The notes under the pieces are model-generated. The model did not search any database and was not told where the DNA came from. It saw only the letters and a list, made by a program, of their open reading frames with translations. The position numbers and the translations under genes are program-made. 64,000 nucleotides of DNA from Rhytidiadelphus loreus (Eukaryota > Streptophyta > Bryopsida > Hypnales > Hylocomiaceae): the NCBI GenBank assembly GCA_947034895.1, contig OX344761.1:74585839-74649838 (forward strand), given 5' to 3'. Position 1 is the first letter of the stretch, and every line of letters starts with the position of its first letter. Shown here one piece after another: positions 26,487-35,387 of this stretch.

Positions 26487-27410
26487 CCCCTAAAGGACCA
26501 AGGCCTTTTTTCTGCCAAAAAATACTCAAAACTGCCATATCTATAGCAAGGAGTAAAAAAAAATTTAATTGTTTTTTTTCATATCTAATCTTAGGATATT
26601 ACACCTAATTAGTATGAGAGTGTGTCAAAAAAAATTCAGAATTTTTGACTGCTCAAATTGCAAGATATCTGCGTTTAAAGTGGAAAAAACAAGTTTTTCA
26701 GTACATTGCGGGACTAGATTTTTTGACTTTCAACATTTTTAACTTAAAATTTTTGCACTACAGAGTTTTGAGCTTTAAATCTTTATAGTGGATAATTGAT
26801 TTGAGAGTCTAGGTAAAAAAATAATTCAAAAAAACTTAATTATCATTCTTAAAATAATTGTTAAGTAGAAGTAGGTATGAGATAGAAGGAAAATCTAAAA
26901 TATTCATATATTTTAGATGGAATTAAAATGCACTAATCCCAATGGTGAGATTGTTCTAGCAAGTAAATTAGACCATGCAAAAAAAAAATTGAAAAATTTG
27001 AAAAATTGCATTCAGAAATGAATCCTATAAGTTATTTTTTTCAAGAAGATGCTCTAACTGCCCCAAAAACAAGAATGTCCATAACTTTCTCATAAGATAT
27101 CCAAATGATATGATTAAAATATTTACAGATAGAAAAAAATATAATATATGAGAAAAAAAATATTAAAAGAAAAATTCAAATTTTTGTCCATTTTTTTGGC
27201 TGCCCGGGCTGCCCACCGTCCCCTCGTTTGAGCTTATTTGGTCATAACTATTGTTCACGGGCACCAATTGTGAAAAAATTATATTCCCACAAAGCTAATC
27301 AGCTTTTCTACCTCCAAAAAGAATTTCAAAAAATTTGGAGAAAATTTCAACCCGTAGGTACCTACCCAAAAACGCATTTGTCCCCCGAAAGGACAATGGT
27401 CCTTTAGGGA
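26487..27410 (-). mobile_element. TTAA-flanked DNA transposon copy A1 (non-autonomous)
   Basis: The element runs from CCCCTAAAGGACC to its inverted complement (GGTCCTTTAGGGA) and is flanked on both sides by TTAA (26483-26486, 27411-27414). Its ends and interior match copy A2 in reverse orientation: the AAGGCC/CAAAACTGCC end is on the left here and on the right in A2. No transposase reading frame. The strand is set relative to A2. Confidence 0.75.
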
Positions 27411-27552
27411 TTAAAAAATGTATGTCCACATCAACAAAGCCAGCCATCACGTGGGCAAGGCCAACCTACCAAATCCATACTTTGTTCTAATATGTATTAG
27501 TCAATGTAATTTGTAGAAATATAAACCTCCAAATCTTATATGATAGGTTTAA

Positions 27553-28418
27553 CCCCTAAAGTCCCATTGTCCCCTCAGGGGACAATTTGGAATTCCGGTA
27601 GGTTCCTATGGGCTGAAATTTTATCCTAATTTTTTGAAACTTTTTTTGAAGATAGAAAAGCTGATAAGCTTTGTGGGAATAAATTTTTTATTTCAATCGA
27701 TGCCCGGAAGTAAAAGTTATACTAAAAAAAGTCTAGAACTGAACTCGGTAGGCAACACAAAAAATATTGCAAAAATTCAAAATAAATTTTTAAACAAAAA
27801 TTCCTCAAAGCTTCCATTTTAATTAGTGAAAGTTATGAACAATCTTATTTTTCGGGCAATCTAAGCATCTTTTTGAAAAAATAACTTATAGGATTCTTTT
27901 TAGAATGCAATTTTCAAATTTTTTCAAATTTTTCTTTTTGAAAAGTTTAAGTTTTTTTGCTAGAACAATCTCACCATTGGAATTATTGTATTTCAATCCC
28001 ATCTAAGAGCTATTAACAATTTAGTTTTTCTTTCAATCTTGGACCTATTTCTACTTGACAATTTTTTGAAGTATGAAAATTAAGTTTTTATTTTTTGAAA
28101 TTTTTTTCCTAGACTCCCAACTCAATTCTTCAACACAATAAATTTTAAATTCAAATTCCATAGTGCACATTTTTTCCACAAATAGCGATCAAAGTCATCT
28201 AAAATTGAAGTTTAGTGTTCAAAAAAACTAGGTTTTTCAACTTTGAATCTCTCAATCTGTACGGCCAAACTTCATGAATTTTTTACCACATAACCTCAAA
28301 CAAGTAAAGTTCAAGTTCCTACAGTTCATTTAAAAAAAATTGTTTTTTTGGACAAACGCAGTAGAAATGGCAGTTTTGAGTGCTTTTTGACAAAAAAATG
28401 GCCTTGGGACTTTAGGGG
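27553..28418 (+). mobile_element. TTAA-flanked DNA transposon copy A2 (non-autonomous)
   Basis: The left end is CCCCTAAAGTCCCATTGTCC, the right end is the inverted complement ending GGGACTTTAGGGG, and TTAA lies on both sides (27549-27552, 28419-28422). It is the reverse-orientation relative of A1, 138 bp away. Internal AT-rich stretches match A1 in inverted order, so it is the same family. No coding capacity. Confidence 0.75.
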
Positions 28419-28853
28419 TTAAAATGAATGTTATGGTTGACTTTTATCCGTGGAAGGTTAAAGCCTCACTACTAGGTAGACAACAAAAATGATTAGAATC
28501 CTAGATGATTAGGTGCATTATTTGTTCCACAATTAACCTAAAAAATCATTCATAGTAAACTTTTTGTCCTCCATAGCATATCAAGGTTTTTAATAAGACA
28601 TCAGTTTTTAGACAAATTCTAAAGTCACACTATTTTAAATTAGTACATGCTAAAATATTACTGCATTTTACTAATAATCACTCAATTTAATAAATTAGTG
28701 ACATTAATAATGCGCCCTCACTAATAGGACTATATCAGAGACTGCATGGAAGTTTCAGAACGTGAAAAGTAAAAGGTATATCCAACGGATCCCAAAACGC
28801 TAAAGGCACAGTACAAAGGTCCAAGACTCTTCGCAGACAAAGCTTGTAAAAAC

Positions 28854-28999
28854 TTAGTTTTGTAATCGATTTCTGGAACTCTCATGAGGCACATGGACGA
28901 TCGCATTAGGGAGCCCTGTTGACGTTCTACCCACTACGTCCCACAATTCGGAGTTTGAAATCCCTTTAACAATTTCGCTACAAGAAATAGTGGAAGCCA
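28854..28999 (-). CDS. Small ORF divergent to the ankyrin gene
   Basis: A 48-codon frame starting ATGGCTTCC (MASTISCSEIV...) on the minus strand, about 390 bp upstream of the ankyrin gene and divergent from it. The start context is good for plants and codon use is not obviously AT-driven, but there is no recognisable domain and it ends quickly (an in-frame ATG at 29054 would extend it). It could be a first exon, an upstream transcript from a bidirectional promoter, or chance. Confidence 0.25.
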
Positions 29000-29015
29000 T
29001 GAGAGATTGATTGAT

Positions 29016-29354
29016 TTCTGGAGCATTAGGGTTAATTTGTGAGGACTGGTCCAAGAAATTTCTGTGAAGACTGGTATAAGCACAGAATTCGTAGATGTTT
29101 CGATTCCAAATTATGCCGAGAATTTGAAAAATTGGAAGAGTGGTATATAGGAGAGAAATTCATCTACTTCTGGAGCATTAGGGTTAGATGCAGAGTATTT
29201 GCAAATGCTGTTGTGAGGGTTGATGCGAGAATTTCTGCGAGGATTGGTGAGAGCACGGAATTTTAGAGTAGGAGTTCTTGAAACAATGTCGCCAAAAGAA
29301 AAAATTGTAAGAAAGGTTTGAGATTGATCGATTTCTGGAGCATTAGGTTTAGGG
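29016..29354 (+). promoter_or_regulatory. Three spaced telo-box-like repeats upstream of the ankyrin gene
   Basis: The string TTCTGGAGCATTAGG followed by GTTA or TTTAGG occurs three times, at about 29016, 29168 and 29332, inside degenerate ~150-165-bp direct repeats that also share later text (for example GAGCACGGAATT / AAGCACAGAATT). The TTAGGGTTA core resembles the plant telo-box found in housekeeping promoters. The last copy is ~35 bp before the start codon, so part of this is probably 5' UTR. Confidence 0.5.
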
Positions 29355-29388
29355 CAAAGATTTTGTGGGGATCTAGAATTGTGTAGCG

Positions 29389-30717
29389 ATGAGGAGCTCT
29401 CGGTACGATCCTATTAAGGTGGAGAGGAAGCTGCTCCAGGCTGCAGCAACGGGACACCTCGCGCGCGTTCTGCGCGTTCTAGAGAAGAACGGCAAGTATT
29501 TTGTTAAGAAGAGGAGGAAACAAAGGAGTCAGAAGCCGTCGACTGATGATGAGCGGCGCCGTGACAAGAGGAAACGACGGCGTGATTCATCGGATTCAGA
29601 TCCAGAGTACGACTCCGAGCTCGATGAGCCTTCGACGAGCGGTCATTTTAGTTACTCGTACGAATCGGAGGACGAGTTGACGAAGAAGCGCAGGAAGTAC
29701 GCTTATAGCAGTCGGAAATCGAGGCAAAGTGATGTTCTGAGGGAGTCGTTGAGTAATATTGACATTAACTGCACGGATGCGGAGGGTTTAACCCCTTTGC
29801 ACCATGCTTGCTACGCTGGCTCACCGGAGATGGTGGAGTTTTTGATCTCAGAAGGTGCAGATATCGCAGCTAAAGACGCGAAGGGGAACAGTCCATTGCA
29901 CATTGCAGCACGATATGGTTTTACGGACATCATTGCTATGTTGAGAGAGGCAGGAGGAGACATGCATGCCGTGAATTACGAGGGGGTCACTCCGTTGATT
30001 GCAGTCGAGGCTCGACTCGAGAGACTGCGGAAGGAGAAGGAAGAGAGTTTCAAGAAGCCTAAAAGGACGAATATGGAGCCTCAAGACTGGGGAACTCGTT
30101 TAGCGGACGAGTTGAGTGACGATGAAAGCTGGTGGGGGCATAGTTGGGGCGAGCCACAACCGAAAAAGGACTGGCATAGAGAAGATTGGTCGGAGTTTCT
30201 GTACAACGATGAAGATGAGGACGATGTATTTTTGGGATCCAGCAAGAAGAGGAAACCGAAAGACCCGCTAGAAGGGGGACTGTTCAAAGAGTTGAATGAG
30301 AAACGGAAACGGGAACAGGAAGAGCGAAATCGAGAGGCCAAGCGGATCCTGGAGGAGGAGATTGCCAAGGACAGAGCATGGAGGGAGCGCGTTTTGCAGA
30401 AGAAGGGCATGGATCGATATAAGCGTTATGAGATTTCCTGGAAGAAATTTTCCGAATCTGGTAATCCATTTCTTGGCTACTCGGATATACCCTTTCCGGT
30501 GGAGAAGGGCAAGGAGGCAGAGTTATCGAGAATTATCTTGCACAATGCTCCTCCTTCAGAACACAAACAGTTGCTGAGAAAGGAGATACTGCGGTGGCAC
30601 CCGGATAAATTTTTACAGAAGTATCGTTCCAGATTACGGAATTCTGATCTGGAACGAGTTCTGGAGCGAGTGAATGAATTGTCTCAGGCTCTCCATCAAC
30701 TCTACAGCAGCGTGTGA
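29389..30717 (+). CDS. NFKBIL1-like ankyrin-repeat protein
   Basis: Intronless 442-aa frame. N-terminus: a short helical segment, then very basic, nuclear-localisation-like stretches (KKRRKQR, RRRDKRKRRRD) and an acidic Ser/Asp/Glu stretch. Ankyrin repeats at about residues 134-200 (GLTPLHHACYAGSPEMVEFL and GNSPLHIAARYGFTDIIAML). These are followed by Trp-rich acidic DEDEDD text, a long charged coiled-coil-like helix (KRKREQEERNREAKRILEEE) and a C-terminal ~45-residue segment with LRWHPDKFLQKY. This domain order and the WHPDKF tail match the conserved NF-kappa-B inhibitor-like 1 family, a nuclear protein linked in animals to RNA processing; its plant role is not established. Start: the first ATG in frame, with a telo-box-like repeat just upstream. 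The tail is duplicated immediately after the stop. Confidence 0.85.
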   Translation: MRSSRYDPIKVERKLLQAAATGHLARVLRVLEKNGKYFVKKRRKQRSQKPSTDDERRRDKRKRRRDSSDSDPEYDSELDEPSTSGHFSYSYESEDELTKKRRKYAYSSRKSRQSDVLRESLSNIDINCTDAEGLTPLHHACYAGSPEMVEFLISEGADIAAKDAKGNSPLHIAARYGFTDIIAMLREAGGDMHAVNYEGVTPLIAVEARLERLRKEKEESFKKPKRTNMEPQDWGTRLADELSDDESWWGHSWGEPQPKKDWHREDWSEFLYNDEDEDDVFLGSSKKRKPKDPLEGGLFKELNEKRKREQEERNREAKRILEEEIAKDRAWRERVLQKKGMDRYKRYEISWKKFSESGNPFLGYSDIPFPVEKGKEAELSRIILHNAPPSEHKQLLRKEILRWHPDKFLQKYRSRLRNSDLERVLERVNELSQALHQLYSSV

Positions 30718-30733
30718 TCAACCAACTTGTTCA

Positions 30734-30896
30734 ACAATTGCCGAGAGCGAAGATACTGTGGTGGCACTCCGATAAGATTTCAAGGAAGTGTGGTTCCTGA
30801 TCACAGGATTCAGATCATGACTGGATTCTGGAACAAGCGAATGATTCATCTCTGGCTCTCCACCACTCTACAGTACAGCATCGTGTGATCAACTTG
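30734..30896 (+). pseudogene. Decayed tandem copy of the ankyrin gene 3' end
   Basis: About 163 bp that match the last codons, stop and early 3' UTR of the preceding gene (30568-30730) almost base for base in register, with an offset of 166 bp. The homologue of RWHPDKF reads WWHSDKI, and a TGA in the homologous frame plus small indels break it. It cannot be translated as part of the gene and probably lies in its 3' UTR. Confidence 0.85.
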
Positions 30897-31067
30897 ATCT
30901 TCAAATATATTTTTACTCCTGAGATTGCTGGCCTCATGTTGCAGAACTGCAGATGATCTGTTTGGGCTTCCAGGAGCAGTTCCAAGGTACAGTTCTATTT
31001 TAGATTTTTAGGTTCCTGAAGTGTTGTAGTTGTGTTTACGATGTCTTGTTCTTAATAGGAAGCTGAT

Positions 31068-31382
31068 GATATTCGGCAGGAGGTGGAAAGTATGTTCCAT
31101 CATTTTCGTTTATAGCTAGCTCCACACTATTTTAACAGAACGATATATGGTTCTGGATTGCGTGCAGCTGATGCATGTGGGTTCGCCAGCAACTTCTTGA
31201 AGAGTTTGAAGGCCCATAAAGGATTAGCTGACGAGATATTTGGTCCCAGTGTCATTCGTTGGACACTTCCAAGGAGATTATGTTTGGTATCTATACAGTC
31301 GTGGATGTCTCCGCTTTGTGAAGTCGAGGTGGAGTTCAAAGAAGTCACGTTTCATCAGACACCTCCGTTTCTTAGTGAATGA
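31068..31382 (+). other. Exon-like fragments downstream of the ankyrin gene
   Basis: Two stretches read like protein and follow plausible acceptors: after TTCTTAATAG, EADDIRQEVESMFHHFRL then stop; and after GCGTGCAG (31167-31382), an open frame containing FASNFLKSLKAHKGLADEIF and ending near TPPFLSE. The duplicate at 46.98-47.29 kb has in-frame stops, so at least one copy is dead. They may be remnants of a gene carried in the duplicated unit. No family recognised. Confidence 0.3.
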
Positions 31383-32353
31383 ATGATATTGAGGGTGTGA
31401 GCCTTACGAGGACCTCATAATGCCAAGTCCGAGTTGCAAGGCAACCCTGTGACATTCTCATTGCCTGATCAGAAGAATATTTTGCCCATAACCCTTTTTT
31501 CTGAATGCGAGTCCTTTGATCAACTAAATGATTCTTTCTTGGCATGCCTGAACTGGATCGTGTTGTTCAAGTTGTCACTTGGTGTTGTTCAAGTTGCCAC
31601 TTTCAGCCTTACTTTCAAGAAATCATGCAAAGAGAAGGAACTGGTCCAAATTGACCATGTTGACAACCCAAAGAACTCTAGGCTCTTGACAAACTAGAAT
31701 TAGTTAAGAGTCCAGAGTGTAGTGTTTGAGGCAACGAAGTCATTGCTTTGTTGGGTAATATAAGGAGGGAAATCATATGTTAGCCTTTGACTCTTTTTGC
31801 ACTCTTTCCAAACCTTTAATTAGATACAATCTAGGAGTATAGAAATGAACAATTGTGATTGAATAGTCAAACTTGGCATAATGTATGTTAACAATCTTGA
31901 CTCTCTATTCGTTTGTTTGAGAGCCCACTCCAAAATGCAATAATATCATCAAAATAGAATATAAGTGTCAACCTAGAAAACTTGAAAGCGTCTCAAACAC
32001 AATAAGCTTGTATGTTTTCAAAACTTATTTTCCACACATGTATAAAAGGTGGGTAAGGCACCCAAATGTGCCACTAACCCAAAACCACCATCATTACTCA
32101 TTATTCTATCTACATTTCCAAAATCAATATGTAACTAGGAATTTAGAACCTCTACCAAAAAACTTTGGCATATGGTATCCAAATGTTGTGTCATTTTGTA
32201 CGTTGGAAGCTCCCTTCATTTTGTCACCAATTTAAGTACAAAAATTTGACCAATCTAATCATAAATAGTAGCTAGTTACAATAGCCAAAAGTTGCATTTT
32301 GGAGGTGCCTAACCCTAACATTCCACACCAACAAATACGGTCTCCAAAACCTA

Positions 32354-32603
32354 CACTAAATAGTGAAATTAGGTTGCCCCACACTAATTTCTCAACATTC
32401 TACACTATATAAATATGTATTGTTTCTTTACAAGAATTTACTACTTTTTTGAATTAAAAATTTATGCATGTGGGACTTATGAACCTCTATGTGTACAAAC
32501 AGAAAAAACAATAGACATATTTGTTGATTGGTTGGCTTGTAAAGTGATTTTCTTGAAGTAAGGCAACCTAATTGTTAAAGCAACCTAATTTCACTACTTA
32601 GTG
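32354..32603. mobile_element. MITE with CACTAAATAGTG... termini and TA target duplication
   Basis: A 250-bp element with ~25-bp terminal inverted repeats (left CACTAAATAGTGAAATTAGG, right complement with one mismatch) flanked by TA on both sides. Unit 2 of the segmental duplication shows the empty site (single TA at 51474-51475), which fixes the boundaries. The TA duplication and the CACTA-like end point in different superfamily directions, so it is left unassigned. Confidence 0.8.
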
Positions 32604-32969
32604 TAGTTGAATCTATTGGTAGTCTCCAAACAAAGCACCATCCTTTGAGTGATCTAGGGAAGTTTGGTGACCTCCTCCTTTGCAAAAACATTGACCCGTT
32701 CTTTATTACCTAATCTCTTCTCTAGTTTAATCTCTAAGTCCCACAAGAGTCACAGGACCTTCTACAGTTGGTGAAGAGTATAACACTTGCTCAATATCTA
32801 CACCCACCCACCTAGCATAGTCTAAATAGCATTAAAAGAAATTTGGGCCCTCAAAGAGACCTCTAGAATGGTCTTAATTGGAGAACTTAATTGGATTTAA
32901 ATGCATATTTGTCAAGGAAGAAATGATATTTTTCCCTATTTCCACCCATTTTTTACATCATGATGTTTA

Positions 32970-33610
32970 CAAAACTGCATGCCTCTTATTGGACAAATGG
33001 GACATTAGGTACTTCTTGTAATTCAAATCCTAAGTACATTGAGGAAATACTTTATATGGAAAAGGAAAAATTTGGTGCAACTAAGTAGTAATGGCTCATG
33101 ATCTTTCCACAATGAAATGCTTCTCATTAGACAACAACGCATTAAGTACTTATTGTCATTTGAGTCTTTAGTACTATGAATGAATTCTTAATTTTAAGAA
33201 GATCTTGGGTACTTGATGCTCAAGATGTTTGCACAATAAAATGCCTCTTATTGAACAATATGATATTATGTACTTTTTGTCATTCAAGTCCTTGGTACTA
33301 TAAGTCAATTCTTTATTTTGACAAGTTCGTGGGTACTTGATGAAATTCATACAAAGTAGCAACAAAATTTTATACATATTGGTGTGCTTAGGCTATCGTC
33401 TCTAGCCTTCAATAAATAGCTTTTCTTGTAAATTCTTGAGGTGCTCTTGGTATCATAAGTCAATTCTTTATTTTAACAAATTCATAAGTACTTGATGAAA
33501 TTCATACAAGGTAGCAACAAAATTATGTACTACACATATTGGTGTGTTTAGGCTATCATCTCTAGCCTTCAATAAATAGCTTTGCTTGTTAATTCCTGAG
33601 GCGCTCTTTG
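32970..33610. repeat. Two tandem repeat arrays specific to unit 1
   Basis: First, a ~130-bp unit containing GCCTCTTATTG...GTACTT.TTGTCATTCAA occurs three times (near 32980, 33119, 33243). Then a ~155-bp unit (CTTGGTA..ATAAGTCAATTC...CTTCAATAAATAGCTTT) occurs twice (33292-33446, 33447-33609). The block is absent from the aligned position of unit 2 (about 51.69-51.73 kb). Confidence 0.75.
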
Positions 33611-34251
33611 ACGGTTCAAAATTTCTCTAATGACAACATCTTCTCCATTCACTTCACTCTCCCACCTTCTTCACATCTGGTCAAAATGGAACAACAAAAT
33701 CCATCGGTTGAAGAAAATCAGACTCCGTAGACTGAAGCTCAAGGGTCACGGAGGTTTCAGGGGAATGCATTACTCTTCGTACTGTACTGGGAGTTGTCTG
33801 GAAATCTACAGTTCCTCAATGAACCTCAAGTCACCGTCCGCACATTCTGACTGGCGGAATAATAATTATTTAAAATTGGAAGGGCTGGTTCGGCAATTCA
33901 TTTTTTTTAATGAATAAGTTATTTGGAAACTATTAAATAGTTATTAAAAAAAATTGGCAAACCTTTCAAATAATTTTGGAAGTTGAACAATTTTTACTTC
34001 ATTGCACTTGTAGGAAAGTGAGAGTCATGGCTTTAATCTATGGAAATTAGTTGTTTTGGAACCGTGTGAATTGTTGGCTTAAAAAAAATGCAAAAACACT
34101 CATTAGAAGTCAAACTACCGTTGAAGACATTTCTTTTTTACATAAAATATGGAGGATGGATAGTTGCATTTCTGACCTGCATGGAGAGATTCTTTGTCAT
34201 TCATCGGTCGAAAAATGTATTCAATGTCAGCGTTGTTTATGGGTTAATTAA

Positions 34252-35383
34252 CCTCTAAAGTCCCAATGCCCCTATGGAGGGACAAAATGAATTTTAGGTA
34301 GGGCTGTGTAACTCAATTTTTGACGTAATTGTTTGAAAATATTTGTTAAGATAGAAAATCACATTAGCTTTGGGGGAATAAAATCTTTATTTCAATCAAG
34401 GTTTGGGATCAAAAGTCATGCCATAATAAGTTCAAAATGGGAGGGATCAAATAGAAAAACAAATCCAAAAAAACTTGGAATTGAAAAAAAATTAATTAAT
34501 TTTTTTCAAAGATTATAGTTTTGTCTACATAGAAAGCTTTGATTTGTTCTATTTGGATTACAGTAGTGATGTGAAAGTTATGGAGCTTCTTGTTTCATTA
34601 GATGAGATCCACGGGGGGGTGGAGGGTTGTTTCAGGCCTGTTCCTAGCTCCGTTCCCCCCAGTCTCATCGAACACCGGTGTCAAATTTTTTTTTTAAAAT
34701 TACTTAGCAGTCTCTCGTCTCTCAACTAGGTTAGAGCAACTTGCGAACAACGGGTTTCGACGGGTTTCCAGATGGAAACATGTAGCCCTCCAGAATAGCA
34801 AATAAACATGTAATGTGTGGACAATCATAGAAACATCTTGAGAAAATAATGTGTTGGATTCATTTTAAAACTCAATTTTTACATTTTAAAAAAAGAAGTC
34901 ATGAAGGACTAAGTTTGCTTACTAGAACAACCTCACCATTGAGATTGGTGTGTTTTAATTCCATCTTAGAGCTATTATGAATTTATGTTTTCCTTCAATC
35001 TCATACTAACTTCTGCTTTAACAACTTTTTAATAATGAAAATTAGATATTTTTTATTGAATACTTTTTCAAGTCAGATCTTCAACATGAGAAATTTTTAA
35101 ATCAAAATTTTTAGTGCAAAAGTTTAAAATTTGAAAGATTCAAAATCAAATAATTTAGTCAAAGAATGTACTAAATTTTTTGTTTTTTTCACTTTAAACG
35201 CAAATATCTTGTAACCTATGTAGTGAAAGTTTCTGAAATTTCTTACCCACATTATTATACTAGTACAAGATCTTATGGATAGATATGCAAAAAATGCAAT
35301 TAGTAAAGTATTTTGCTCTTTGCAATAGAAATGGCAATTTCGAGTGGTTTTTGATGAAAAAAGGGCCTTTGGGATTTTGGGGG
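34252..35383 (+). mobile_element. TTAA-flanked transposon copy B
   Basis: The left end is CCTCTAAAGTCCC after TTAA (34248-34251); the right end is the inverted complement ending in GGGG, followed by TCAA (a one-base decay of TTAA). The interior matches A1/A2, F and especially C, the corresponding copy in unit 2. A second small inverted-repeat element is nested at about 34609-34797. No transposase. Confidence 0.7.
34609..34797. mobile_element. Small nested element (shared with 53.2-53.48 kb)
   Basis: Bounded by GGAGGG / CCCTCC complementary ends and containing an A/T-rich tract next to a conserved CACCGGTG. The same text occurs in opposite orientation at 53215-53480 within copy C, and a related copy near 36480-36700. 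Inserted at different points of the two host elements, so it arrived independently. Non-coding. Confidence 0.5.
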
Positions 35384-35387
35384 TCAA

